A program made the position numbers and the translations under genes. This document shows, one piece after another, positions 31,536 to 40,726 of a DNA stretch of 64,000 nucleotides (position 1 is the first letter of the stretch; every line of letters begins with the position of its first letter). Source of the DNA: Planctomycetota bacterium (GTDB lineage: Bacteria > Planctomycetota > UBA1135 > GCA-002686595); contig JAEUHY010000059.1 in NCBI GenBank assembly GCA_016795325.1, positions 62,001-126,000 on the forward strand, read 5' to 3'. Under the pieces are notes generated by a model, which ran no database searches, was not told where the DNA came from, and saw only the letters and a program-made list of their open reading frames with translations.

Positions 31536-33248
31536 TCAGGGCGCGATGACAAACGTCACCGCACTCGACAGTTGGCTGCCCTTCGGCGCTCCGGGTTCCT
31601 GGATCCAGGCCTGCGCCCAGAAGGTGTCGCCTGGAGTGAGCGGGCTGCCGAGCGCGAAGGGGTGGCTCGCGAGGAAGCCCGTGAAGTCGAAGTTGAGCGC
31701 GCCGTTGCAGGCGCCCGAGGCGCCGCCGGTGTTGACCAGCGTGCCGCGTTGCAGCGGAGGCCGCACGCACAAGGTGCTCGCGCTGCCCGCAGCCCACGGC
31801 GTCGCGAGCGGCCCGCTGCGGCCGTACACGATGCGCGCCGAACGCAGGCCTTCGATCTGAGCCAGCGAGAGCACGAAGCTCGCGCCCGAGCTCGCGCTCG
31901 GCGCGCCCGAGCTGATGAGCGCCGCGGTGCAGCCGCTGCTCGTCGTCGACGCGCTGCAGTAGCTGCTCGGCGGCGGCGTCGGACGTGTGCTCACGAACAC
32001 GTCGGGGTTGTTGTTGAGGTCGCCCGCGACGAGGTCTGCGGCGTAGCTCATGAACGCCACGCGCTCCGCCCCGAACGAGATCGACGGCCAGTGGCTCGAG
32101 GCGCCGCCCAACGAGCCCGACGGGCCGATGCTGAGCACTTCGGTGGTGTTCGCGACCAGGTCGTGCACGTAGACGTCCCAGTCCGTGTTCGTGTCGAGCG
32201 GGTCGAGGTTGAGCGCCTGCGACACGAACGCGATCGCGCGGCCGTTGCCCGACATGCGCGCGTTCTTGCACGCTCCGGAGCTCTCGACGCCGCTCGCGCT
32301 CACGCTGGCGCGCCGCGTCAGGCCCGTGCTGCGGTCGTGCACGAAGATGTCGTCGCGCGCGTTGGTATCGTTCGCGACGAGGTTCGTCGCCGCGCTCTGG
32401 AAGGCCACGAAACGGCCGTCGGCGGAGAGCGAGGCCTCGGCGCAGTTGCCGTTGCCCTGCACTCCGGCGCTGTCGATGCTCACGCGCTGCGTCGCGCCGC
32501 TCTGCAGATCGCGCACGAAGATGTCCCACACGCCGTTGGTGTCGCCGGCGACGAGGTTGAGCGCGTTGCTGTGGAAGGCGACGAAACGCCCGTCGGCGGA
32601 CAGCGCGGGTTGCGCGCAGTGTCCCGACGCCTGGGCGCCGCTGGGCGTGAGGCTGACGCGTGTGGTCTGGCCGCTCGCCCGGTCGTGCACGAACACGTCC
32701 CAGGAGTTGTTCGTGTCGCCGCTCACGAGGTTCGTGGCCGCGCTGTGGAACGCGATGTAGCGCCCGTCGCCCGAGATCGAGGGCGCATACGCCAAGCCAT
32801 TCGCCTGGGCGCCGCTCGTCGAGACGCTCACGCGCGTCGTCACGCCGCTCTGCGTGTCGTGCACGAACACGTCGGGAGCGCCGTTCGTGTCGCCGGGCAC
32901 GAGGTTCGTCGCGCCGCTGAGGAATGCCACGAAACGCCCGTCGGCGCTGATGCGTGGGGACGAGCAGTATCCGTCGGCCTCGGCGCCGCCCGTCGCGACG
33001 CTCACGCGCGTCGTGACGCCGCTCGCCAAGTCCCGCACGAAGATGTCGTCGGCGTTGTTGGTGTCGCCGGCCACGAGGTTCGAGGCCGCCGACTGGAACG
33101 CGACGCGCTGACCATCAGCGGAGCACCAGGCTTCCTGGCAAGCTTGATCAGCTTGTGCGCCGCCGGCGCCGACGCTCACCAGCGCGATGTTTTGGGCTGT
33201 GGCGGTTGCAGCGAGGGCGAGCAGCGAAACGAAGGAGCGGTTCAGCAT
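31536..33248 (-). CDS. Secreted TolB/PD40-type beta-propeller with planctomycete C-terminal domain
   Basis: The protein has 570 residues. The signal peptide covers residues 1-18 (NRSFVSLLALAATATAQ). Residues 20-425 contain about seven repeats of 50-55 residues with the pattern SADGRFVAFxSxAxNLVxGDTN....DIFVHDxxxGxTTRVSV, a PD40/WD40-like blade as in TolB. Residues 430-570 are the common C-terminal domain (YCSASTTSSGC...SARIVYGRSG...QRGTLVNTGG...ending VTFVIAP). The regular Asp-Thr-Asn element in each blade suggests calcium binding (inference). It is convergent with the FG-GAP gene at 29653, with a weak 7-bp hairpin at 31488-31506 between them. Confidence 0.85.
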   Translation of the reverse strand: MLNRSFVSLLALAATATAQNIALVSVGAGGAQADQACQEAWCSADGQRVAFQSAASNLVAGDTNNADDIFVRDLASGVTTRVSVATGGAEADGYCSSPRISADGRFVAFLSGATNLVPGDTNGAPDVFVHDTQSGVTTRVSVSTSGAQANGLAYAPSISGDGRYIAFHSAATNLVSGDTNNSWDVFVHDRASGQTTRVSLTPSGAQASGHCAQPALSADGRFVAFHSNALNLVAGDTNGVWDIFVRDLQSGATQRVSIDSAGVQGNGNCAEASLSADGRFVAFQSAATNLVANDTNARDDIFVHDRSTGLTRRASVSASGVESSGACKNARMSGNGRAIAFVSQALNLDPLDTNTDWDVYVHDLVANTTEVLSIGPSGSLGGASSHWPSISFGAERVAFMSYAADLVAGDLNNNPDVFVSTRPTPPPSSYCSASTTSSGCTAALISSGAPSASSGASFVLSLAQIEGLRSARIVYGRSGPLATPWAAGSASTLCVRPPLQRGTLVNTGGASGACNGALNFDFTGFLASHPFALGSPLTPGDTFWAQAWIQEPGAPKGSQLSSAVTFVIAP

Positions 33249-33362
33249 GGCGGTCGGTGTGCGGCGCGAGGGATCACGAAAAGAAGCGCGCGCGGCTGAA
33301 GTCGGTCGAGTGTGGTCGACGCAGTCCTCGGCCGCGCGCGGAAGTACGCAACGCTCAGCGCG

Positions 33363-34904
33363 TCAGGGGAAGATCGTGAAAGCGAGTCCGTTCGTGAGGC
33401 CGGTCGTGCTCGGGCTCGCCGGGTCACGCATCCAGTACTGCGCGCGGATCGTCGCGCCGACGCTGAGCATCGGATCGAAGCTGCTCTGGATCAGCGCGTT
33501 GAGCTCGATCGAGTACGCGCCCGTGCAGCTGTTGCCGCTCGGCGCGCCGAGCGAATTCTGCGGCGTGGTGCGACGTGAGGGTTCCGCGACGCACTTGAGG
33601 CCGCCCTGGAACGGCGCGTTGAGCGGAGCTGTACCGAAGTACAGCAGGCCCGACTTGTTGTTGAGCACGTTCGTCGCGCCGACGTTGAACGGCAGCACCG
33701 ACGAAGCGCTGGCGACGCCGCTCGAGTTGATCGACGGAACGCAACCCAGCGAGTTGGATTTCCCGGTGCAGTACGTGCTCGCGATCGGCGGCAGCTCGAT
33801 GCGCCACACTTCGCTCTGGAACGAGGCGTTGTAGCCGTGGCCGACGATCACGCGGCCGTCGGCGGACATGCCGGCGGTGTACTCGAAGATCCAGTTCGCG
33901 GCCGCGCTCGCGCCCATGGCGACGACCCACGGCTGCAGTTCGCTGAGACCGCTGCCTTCGCGCCAGATGAAGCTCGGACGGATGGCGCCGGGGCCGAAAG
34001 CCGCGACACCCGCGAAGCCGACGATCGTGCGGCCGTCGTCGCTGATCGCCGTGGGGATCGTCGAGTGCGTGCCCCAGCCGAACGGATCGACCGGCGTGGT
34101 GCCGATGTCGATCAGCCCGTTCGCCGCGTCCCAACGGAAGCCGTGCTGCTCGGGCCAGAACGACGGCGTCGACAGACCCGTGCCCGACTCGCCAGCGATG
34201 AACTGGCCGTTGGAGGACACGGCGTAGCACTCGCTCCAACCGTTGATCGGATCGTTCGGATCCAGGCTGCCGAGCAGGCTCTCGTTCGTGCCGACCCAGC
34301 GCGCGGCGCGCCAAGTTCCGGTGACGTCGTCCTCGTCCCAACCGACGGCGACGGAGCCGTCCGCGGAGACCGCGTTCGGGCGGCTGCTGCTGATCGAAGC
34401 GATCGCGCCCAGGTCCGTGGTCTGGCCCGTGCTCGCATCCCAGCGGAAGGCGTGCGCGCGCTGCGGCGTGATCCAGCCGAGTCCGACGACGACCGAGCCG
34501 TTCGCGCTGATGTCGTAGGCGCTCGAGTAGGACGTGCCGCTCGCGGTCACGAGGCCGGGCAGGAAGGTCCACGTGCCGGTGCTCGCGTCCCAACGCGCCG
34601 CGGTGTCGAAGTTCGAGTTCGCCGGATCGGGCAACGTCGCGCACACGAACGCTCCGCCGTTCGCGACGTCGTAGCTGCTGTACACGCCGTTCGTCCCCGG
34701 GATCGGCGTCCAGGTCGGATTCGCGCTCGTCCACAGGTAGGCCTGGTTGAAGTCCGCCGCGACGATCGCGCTTCCGTCCGACGACACGTCTTCGACGCGC
34801 AGGTTCGGGACCGCGGTTCCCAGGCCGGTGAAGGTGATTTGCGCCTGGAGCGGCAGGGTCGCGGCGACGAGGACGGCGGCCGCGAGGGAGATCCGAGAGT
34901 GCAT
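33363..34904 (-). CDS. Secreted HAF-repeat protein with planctomycete C-terminal domain
   Basis: The protein has 513 residues. The ATG complement of 34902-34904 was chosen over an in-frame start 102 bp upstream because it starts a signal peptide (MHSRISLAAAVLVAATLPLQAQ). Residues about 25-375 show HAF-type repeats: AFRWDASTGQTTDLGAI, AVSADGSVAVGW, GFRWDAANGLIDIGT, AISDDGRTIVGF and ELQPWVVAMG, typical of the extracellular HAF family of unknown function. Residues 378-513 are the common domain (YCTGKSNSLGC, GLLYFG, YWMRDP, ending LAFTIFP). Same strand as the PD40 gene, 114 bp upstream of it. Confidence 0.85.
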   Translation of the reverse strand: MHSRISLAAAVLVAATLPLQAQITFTGLGTAVPNLRVEDVSSDGSAIVAADFNQAYLWTSANPTWTPIPGTNGVYSSYDVANGGAFVCATLPDPANSNFDTAARWDASTGTWTFLPGLVTASGTSYSSAYDISANGSVVVGLGWITPQRAHAFRWDASTGQTTDLGAIASISSSRPNAVSADGSVAVGWDEDDVTGTWRAARWVGTNESLLGSLDPNDPINGWSECYAVSSNGQFIAGESGTGLSTPSFWPEQHGFRWDAANGLIDIGTTPVDPFGWGTHSTIPTAISDDGRTIVGFAGVAAFGPGAIRPSFIWREGSGLSELQPWVVAMGASAAANWIFEYTAGMSADGRVIVGHGYNASFQSEVWRIELPPIASTYCTGKSNSLGCVPSINSSGVASASSVLPFNVGATNVLNNKSGLLYFGTAPLNAPFQGGLKCVAEPSRRTTPQNSLGAPSGNSCTGAYSIELNALIQSSFDPMLSVGATIRAQYWMRDPASPSTTGLTNGLAFTIFP

Positions 34905-35108
34905 GGTGCTTGAGCTCAAAGGGAGGATGGACACGGGAGAGCGCTGCACCCGCGAAATCCGCCCGGGGGCGAGGCGGAGAGCTGCGCAGCACTTCCACCA
35001 AGCCAAGCTCGCTCGCCCGCGTTCGCGCGATTCCGCGGAATTTCTGCGCCGCGAGGCACGGCGCCCTCCGCCGGGCCACGGATCGGCCTCCGCAGGCCGC
35101 GAAACCGC

Positions 35109-35696
35109 CTATTTGGCGTCGCGCAGGAGGCTCGAAAGCCGCACCAGGGCCCGGAACAAACGGCTGCGCGACTGCTGGATCGTGCAGTTCAGGCGCTGGC
35201 TGACGTCGACGTGCGTCAGGCCGTCGATGTGGATCAGGCGGATGATCGTGCGGTCGGTTTCCCCGAGCTGCTCGAGCGCCGCGGCGAGCCGGTGCAGGTC
35301 CTCGCGCAGAATCGCCTCGCCGCTGGGCGAGCCGAGCGTGCGCGCGAGCTTGGCGAGCTCTTCGACTTGCCAGACCGACGAAAGGTCGGCGATGCGTTTG
35401 TGGTTCTCGCGCCGCAGCGCGCCGTAGAAGCCGCGGCGGTCGATGAGCTTGTGCAGCGCGACCTGCAGCAGCCAGCGACGAAAAGCGGCGTCGCCGGCGT
35501 ACTTGAAGGCGCCGCGCGACTGGAGCACCTCGCGGCAGATCGACTGCACCAGGTCCGCGCACGACTCGCGCTCCGCCAGCGCACGCCCCATGTTGCGCTG
35601 CACGTAGTGGTTGAGGTCGGTCAGGTGGCGTTCGAGCAACTCCTCGAGCGGCGGACCGTTCGATTCATCGCCGCGCGTCGTGTTCGAGGGGCTCAT
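35109..35696 (-). CDS. RNA polymerase sigma factor, ECF-type, divergent from TPR-kinase
   Basis: The protein has 195 residues from the ATG complement of 35694-35696. Region 2 lies at about 28-95 (HYVQRNMGRALAERESCADLVQSICREVL, then AFRRWLLQVALHKLIDRRG). Region 4 lies at about 135-190 (LGETDRTIIRLIHIDGLTHVDVSQRLNCTIQQSRSRLFRAL), the -35-binding helix-turn-helix. The family is common in Planctomycetes beside kinase genes. The start lies 63 bp from the divergent kinase start, so the two probably share a control region and act as one signalling unit. Confidence 0.88.
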   Translation of the reverse strand: MSPSNTTRGDESNGPPLEELLERHLTDLNHYVQRNMGRALAERESCADLVQSICREVLQSRGAFKYAGDAAFRRWLLQVALHKLIDRRGFYGALRRENHKRIADLSSVWQVEELAKLARTLGSPSGEAILREDLHRLAAALEQLGETDRTIIRLIHIDGLTHVDVSQRLNCTIQQSRSRLFRALVRLSSLLRDAK

Positions 35697-35759
35697 CGTG
35701 CTCCCGGCGGTGACGCCAAGCGTACCCGGCGCGGCGGGCAGGTGGGCTATCCTGGCGCG

Positions 35760-38675
35760 GTGTCCAGCTCCGACGAAACGACGCGCGGCGGAGTCAATCC
35801 CGTCGATGAGCTGCTGCTCAATGCGCTCGAGAGCATGACCAGCGGCGACGCGGCGGTGGTCGAGCGCCTGTGCGCGGAGCACCCCGAGCTGGCGGACGAA
35901 CTGCGCGAACGTGTGCAGGTGCTGCGCGACATGCAGCTGCTTCCGAGCGACGCAGCGGCGATGGCGTTCCCCGAGCGGCTCGGCGAGTTTCGGCTCGTGC
36001 GGCGGCTCGGCGGCGGCGGCATGGGCGTCGTGTACGAAGCGCTGCAGGAGCCGCTGGGACGCAAGGTCGCGCTCAAGCTGATCCGCCCCGAGCACCTGTA
36101 CTTCGAGCGTTCGCGCGAGCGTTTTCGGCGCGAGACGGAGGCCGTGGCGCGCCTCGCGCATCCGGGCATCGTGACGATCCACACCGTCGGCGAAGCGCAG
36201 GGTGCGCCGTACTTCGCGATGGAGCTGATCGAAGGCGCGACGCTCGAGCACGTGCTCGAACAGGTCGCGGGGCTCGCGCCGGCGGCGTTGCTCGGAAGCG
36301 ACCTGCGTGCGGCGGTGCTGAGTCTTGCGAGCGCGGACGACGCAGCGGAAGGCGAGTCGCACGAGGCGCTCTTCCAGGGCACGTGGTTCGAAGCCTGCGC
36401 GCGCATTGCGCTGCGCGTCAGTGAAGCGCTCGCGCACGCGCACGGCCGCGGCGTGCTGCACCGCGACATCAAACCTTCGAACATCGCGGTCACGCCGCAC
36501 GGCCGCGTGGTGCTGTTCGATTTCGGCCTCGCTGCGCTCGATGAGAACCTGCGCATGACGAGCGAAGGCACGACGCTCGGTTCGGTGTTGTACATGGCGC
36601 CCGAGCAACTCGCCGGACGCAGCGCGGAGATCGACGCGCGCACGGATGTGTACGCGCTGGGAGTGACGCTGTACGAGTTGCTGGCGCTCGAGTCGCCGTT
36701 CGCGCGCGCCGACTCGCTCCAGACGCGCAACGCGATCCTCGAGGGGCGGCCGGCGCCGCTGCGCGCGCGTTGTGCGGCCGTTCCACGCGATTTGGAAGTG
36801 GTGTGCCTGCACGCCATGCAGCACGAGCGCGAGCGGCGCTACGCGACGATGGAGGACTTCGCGGCGGACCTGCGCAACGTGCTCGCGGGGCGGCCCATTT
36901 CCGTGCGGCCTCCGAGCGCGACGTACCGCACGCGGCGTTGGATCGCGCGCAGACCGGCGTTGAGCGCGGCCATCGCGCTCGGCGTGTTGCTCGTGACGGT
37001 GTTGCCGAGCGCGCTTTACCTCCAGCAGCGTGCGCACAGCGGCGCTTTGGAGGCGGCGCTAGATGCGGAGCGCGAAGCTCGCGCGCGGGCGCGGCTCGAA
37101 GCGGGCGAGGCCGAGCAGGTCGCGACGTTCCTGGTCGAGCTGTTCGCCTCGTCGGACCCGTATGCGGCCGGAACGCGCGAACTCAGCGCCGCGGACGTGC
37201 TCGACTACGGCCTCGAACGCGTCGAGCGCGAGCTCGCCGGACAGCCTGAGCTCCAGGCGCGGCTGCTCGAGCGCATCGGAGAGTCCTACACGAACTTGGA
37301 CGAGTACGAGCGGGCGTTGATCCCGCTCGAGCGCGCGCTGGCGCTGCGCGTCGAGCTTCACGGCGAACGGGACGCGCGTACGGCGTACGCCAAGGTGCTG
37401 CTCGCCTCCGCCGCGCGGCTCGCGTCGAGTTCGCAGAGCGAAGAGTTGCTCCGCAGCGCGATCGACGTGCTCGAGCACGATTCCCAGGCCGATCCCGAGC
37501 GTCTCGGCAACGCGCGGCTGTTGCTTGCGATGTGCCGCACTGATGCGGGCGACGCGCGCGAGGCTCTCGACTTGCTTGTCCAAGTGCGCGCGGCGCTGGA
37601 CGCCGCGCCCGATCCCGATCGTGCGCGGCACTGGTCCGTGCTGGCGATGACAGCCTCCGCGCAGCGCCAGCTCGGCCGGCTTCCGGAAGCCGAAGCGACG
37701 GCGCGCGAGGCGCTGGCGCTCGACCGCGAGACACGCTCGGTGGCCAATCCTTGGCGCATCGCAGCGCTGCAGACGCTCGCGTTGTGCGCGGCGCAGCAGA
37801 ATCGAGTCGAAGAGGGGCTGGCGCTGTTCGACGAGCTCTTGCCGCAGGCGCTCGAGATGTACGGCGCGCACAATCCGGTCTACGCGACGATGCGGTTGGA
37901 GCGGCTCGCGTTGCTGCAAGACTGCGGGCGCCACGACGGACTGCTCGAGGAGTTCGACGCGCTGGTCCGCACCCTGCGCGATTGTTTCGGACCGTGGCAT
38001 TCCAAGACGCTCAGCGGCGTCGAGCGGCTCGCTTCGTCGCTGGCGCGCGAGGGGCGCTTTGCGGAGGCGGCGGCGCTCGTCGAGGAGCTTGCGCCCCAGT
38101 TGCAGGAGCGCCTCGGAGCGACGGACGCGTGGTGGGTGAAGCTCCACTACCGCTTGGGAATGGTGCGCACGGCCGAGGGCGACTTTGCGCGCGCGGCCGC
38201 TGCATTCGAGAGTGCGCGCGCGTTTGCCGGGCCCGTGGATGCGCCGTCGCGCGCCAAACTCGAGGTTGCGCACGCGAACGTGCTCGTGCGCGATCCCGCG
38301 ACGCGGTCGCAGGCGCGTGCGCTTGCGGCGAACTCGCTCGACGCGCCCGACGAAGGTGCGCGTTGGCAGGCGGCGTACGTGGTTGCGATCGCGGACCGGC
38401 TCGACGGAGCGGCGCACAGCGCTGAGGCCGCGCTTGTGAAAACGCTGGAGCGCGAGTCCGCAAGTTCGCGCGAGCTGTGGATGGCCGCGGCGGCGCGGAT
38501 TCTCCTGGCCGAGCTGCGCATCGAGCGCGGCGAACTAGCTGGCGAGTGCGACACACTCCGCAGCGAGCTCGAGGGGCTCGAGCGCGCGCTTGGTGCGGTG
38601 CATTTCGAGGTGCGCGACGCGCGTGGCCGGCTGGTGCGGGCCGCGGCGCTGTGTCCGCCGTCGACGGCTCGTTGA
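35760..38675 (+). CDS. Transmembrane Ser/Thr protein kinase with C-terminal TPR array
   Basis: The protein has 971 residues from a GTG at 35760. The N-terminal 70 residues are helical (HPELADELRERVQVLRDM). The kinase domain spans about 76-375: Gly loop LGGGGMGVV (83-91), K106 in VALKL, catalytic HRDIKPSN with D236, DFG at 254-256 and SVLYMAPEQ. An insertion of about 45 residues precedes the HRD helix. A membrane helix at about 399-420 is followed by a charged coil and then about ten TPR-like helical pairs to the C-terminus, with several 42-residue-spaced AxxxLExAL patterns. It shares architecture with the kinase at 7647 but lacks that protein's N-terminal HxxxCxxC motif. It is divergent from an ECF sigma gene. 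Confidence 0.92.
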   Translation: MSSSDETTRGGVNPVDELLLNALESMTSGDAAVVERLCAEHPELADELRERVQVLRDMQLLPSDAAAMAFPERLGEFRLVRRLGGGGMGVVYEALQEPLGRKVALKLIRPEHLYFERSRERFRRETEAVARLAHPGIVTIHTVGEAQGAPYFAMELIEGATLEHVLEQVAGLAPAALLGSDLRAAVLSLASADDAAEGESHEALFQGTWFEACARIALRVSEALAHAHGRGVLHRDIKPSNIAVTPHGRVVLFDFGLAALDENLRMTSEGTTLGSVLYMAPEQLAGRSAEIDARTDVYALGVTLYELLALESPFARADSLQTRNAILEGRPAPLRARCAAVPRDLEVVCLHAMQHERERRYATMEDFAADLRNVLAGRPISVRPPSATYRTRRWIARRPALSAAIALGVLLVTVLPSALYLQQRAHSGALEAALDAEREARARARLEAGEAEQVATFLVELFASSDPYAAGTRELSAADVLDYGLERVERELAGQPELQARLLERIGESYTNLDEYERALIPLERALALRVELHGERDARTAYAKVLLASAARLASSSQSEELLRSAIDVLEHDSQADPERLGNARLLLAMCRTDAGDAREALDLLVQVRAALDAAPDPDRARHWSVLAMTASAQRQLGRLPEAEATAREALALDRETRSVANPWRIAALQTLALCAAQQNRVEEGLALFDELLPQALEMYGAHNPVYATMRLERLALLQDCGRHDGLLEEFDALVRTLRDCFGPWHSKTLSGVERLASSLAREGRFAEAAALVEELAPQLQERLGATDAWWVKLHYRLGMVRTAEGDFARAAAAFESARAFAGPVDAPSRAKLEVAHANVLVRDPATRSQARALAANSLDAPDEGARWQAAYVVAIADRLDGAAHSAEAALVKTLERESASSRELWMAAAARILLAELRIERGELAGECDTLRSELEGLERALGAVHFEVRDARGRLVRAAALCPPSTAR

Positions 38676-38887
38676 GAGCGCGTAGTGAGGCTGCGGCTAC
38701 CGCACGGTCGGGCCCGCGGCCAAGCATGAGCGGTTGTTGCGAAGGCCGCCTGGGGCGCGCCGCCACACGGCGGTCGAGAAATTCGAGTTTGGGTGCGTCC
38801 TTTCGTGCGCTTCTCCGTCGAGGGGGGCGACGCAGCGAGTCGCGGTGACGCGCTGCATGACGGTTCCTCACGAAAGCAGACATTTCC

Positions 38888-39100
38888 ATGCGTACTTTCC
38901 TTGCCCCCACGGTCGTGCTGTGTGTCGCCGGCGCGTGCACCACCCCCCAGGTTTCGAATGCGGTCGGCCACGGCCAAAGCCCTTCGGCTTCGGCGTGCTG
39001 CGAGCCGGGCTGTTGCGACGGCGGCGACTGCTGCGCCGCGCCCGCCCCGAGCTCGAACACGTGCTGCACCCCGTCGCCCGCAGCGCGCCAACAAGGCTAG
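38888..39100 (+). CDS. Small Cys-pair-rich lipoprotein
   Basis: The protein has 70 residues from the ATG at 38888. A lipoprotein-type signal ends at LCVAGAC, with C17 as the likely lipidated residue. The mature part holds four vicinal CC pairs (37-38, 42-43, 48-49, 59-60) in a Gly/Ala/Pro/Ser background with one His. Such spacing suits binding of soft metals or thiol chemistry at the envelope (inference). The SigZ-like sigma gene starts 12 bp downstream, so the two form an operon. Unlike high-GC noise, the protein has a coherent signal peptide and motif pattern, which supports it being real. Confidence 0.6.
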   Translation: MRTFLAPTVVLCVAGACTTPQVSNAVGHGQSPSASACCEPGCCDGGDCCAAPAPSSNTCCTPSPAARQQG

Positions 39101-39112
39101 ATTCGGAGCGCT

Positions 39113-39673
39113 GTGGCACGAATCGAGCCTGAACTCCTCACGCGCCTGCGAGCTTTCGTTCGCCGGCGCGTGCCGTCGTCGGCGGACGCGGATGACGTCG
39201 TGCAGGAGGTCGCGCTGCGCCTCGTCGCGCAAGGAGCGCGCACAACGATCGCTTCGCCCCACGCCTGGGTTGCTGCGACGGCAAGACGCGCGTTGGCGGA
39301 CTTCCACCGTGCGCGCGCTCGAACAGGTGACGAACTTGGCGACGAGGTTGCCGCCGACGCACAGGGCGCGCGCACGCCGGCCGAAGTCGCGCGTTGTCTC
39401 GCGCCGCTGCTCGCGCGGCTCGCGCCCGAGGACCGGGCGCTGCTCGAGCGTGTCGACGTGCGCGGGGCGTCGCAAAGCGAACTCGCGCGTGAACTGGGGC
39501 TTTCGGTGTCTGGACTCAAGTCGCGCGTGCAGCGCGCTCGCGGACGGCTGCGCCGCGCGTTGCTCGAACGCTGTGAAGTCGAGCTTGACCGCGGCGGACG
39601 GCCGAGTGGCGATGCGCGCTGCCGAACGAGCGTCGGAGCTCGCGGGCGCGAGTGCGGGCAATGTGGTGACTGA
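39113..39673 (+). CDS. SigZ-like ECF RNA polymerase sigma factor with Cys-containing tail
   Basis: The protein has 186 residues from a GTG at 39113. Region 2 is at about 8-70 (RLRAFVRRRVPSSADADDVVQEVALRLV), with the canonical DADDVVQE core. Region 4 is at about 100-150 (APEDRALLERVDVRGASQSELARELGLSVSGLKSRVQRARGRLR). The tail LLERCEVELDRGGRP and then C170, C181 and C184 (CGQC) matches the Cys-containing extension of SigZ-type sigma factors, thought to bind metal or respond to redox. It follows the Cys-pair lipoprotein by 12 bp. No anti-sigma gene is adjacent. Confidence 0.82.
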   Translation: MARIEPELLTRLRAFVRRRVPSSADADDVVQEVALRLVAQGARTTIASPHAWVAATARRALADFHRARARTGDELGDEVAADAQGARTPAEVARCLAPLLARLAPEDRALLERVDVRGASQSELARELGLSVSGLKSRVQRARGRLRRALLERCEVELDRGGRPSGDARCRTSVGARGRECGQCGD

Positions 39674-39774
39674 GGCGGCGTGACCTCGCTCGAAGGCGCG
39701 CTTGATTGCGAGGCGAGCGGGGACTCGCTGCGCGCTACACTCGCGCCCTCACCAACCCCAACCCATCTCTCGCC

Positions 39775-40590
39775 ATGCTCCACCTTCGCCAACTGCTCAC
39801 TTCCGTGTTCCTCTTCTGCGTTTGTGCGCCCGCCGTCGCGGAGGTGCAGACCAAGGTGATCGAGTACAAACACGGCGAAGTCGTGCTCGAGGGCTTGCTC
39901 GCGTGGGATGACGCCGTTGCGAACGAAAAAACGCCTCAGCCCGGGATCGTCGTGTGCCCCGAGTGGTGGGGCAACAACGACTACGCGCGCGGACGCGCCA
40001 AGAAGCTCGCCGAACTGGGCTTCGTCGCGTTCTCGATCGATGTCTACGGCAAAGGCAAGCTGACGACGGACGCGGGGCAGGCTTCGAAGTGGGCCGGCGA
40101 GCTCTACGGTTCGCCCGAGTTGATGCGCGGTCGCGCGAAGGCGGGGCTCGATGTGCTCACCAGCCAAGTGCAGGTCGACAAGACGCGCCTGGCGGCGATC
40201 GGCTACTGCATGGGCGGCACGGTGGCGCTCGAACTCGCGCGCACCGGCGCCGATCTCGACGCCGTCGTGGCCTTCCACGCTGGCAAGCTCACGGCGCTCG
40301 GCGACGCGTCGACGAATGCGCGCATCAAGGGCGCTGTCCTCGCTTGCCACGGACAAGCCGACACGTTCGTGAGCGCCGACGAGTTGCGCGCGTTCCACGA
40401 GCAGATGTCGGACGCGAAGCTGTACTACCAGTTCGTCTCCTACCCGGGCGCCGTGCACGCGTTCACCAATCCCAACGCGGGCAAGTTCGGTGTCCCTGGC
40501 GTCGACTACAACGAAACTGCGGACCGCCGCAGTTGGGAGCACATGAAGGCCTGGTTCGCTGATGCTTTTGCGCGCCCCGAGCGGCGCTGA
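39775..40590 (+). CDS. Secreted dienelactone hydrolase family protein
   Basis: The protein has 271 residues. The ATG at 39775 begins a signal peptide (MLHLRQLLTSVFLFCVCAPAVA), so the longer in-frame start at 39706 is rejected. It is an alpha/beta hydrolase of the dienelactone hydrolase type, with E63 in CPEWWG, nucleophile C145 in GYCMGG, D196 in GQADTFVS and H238 in GAVHAF, making a Cys-Asp-His triad. Family members hydrolyse lactones or esters; the export signal suggests an extracytoplasmic substrate, unlike the cytoplasmic aromatic-degradation enzyme. It stands alone. Confidence 0.88.
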   Translation: MLHLRQLLTSVFLFCVCAPAVAEVQTKVIEYKHGEVVLEGLLAWDDAVANEKTPQPGIVVCPEWWGNNDYARGRAKKLAELGFVAFSIDVYGKGKLTTDAGQASKWAGELYGSPELMRGRAKAGLDVLTSQVQVDKTRLAAIGYCMGGTVALELARTGADLDAVVAFHAGKLTALGDASTNARIKGAVLACHGQADTFVSADELRAFHEQMSDAKLYYQFVSYPGAVHAFTNPNAGKFGVPGVDYNETADRRSWEHMKAWFADAFARPERR

Positions 40591-40726
40591 ACTGAGATTC
40601 AGGGCCCACTATTGGGAAGCTTCTCGGAAGCTGAGGATTCCGTGTCGCCTCGCTGTCGCGGTGCGCGTAGAGCTATCTGACAGAGCAGCTTTACGCTTCC
40701 CAGCTGCATTCCAGAGGAGCTAGGTG

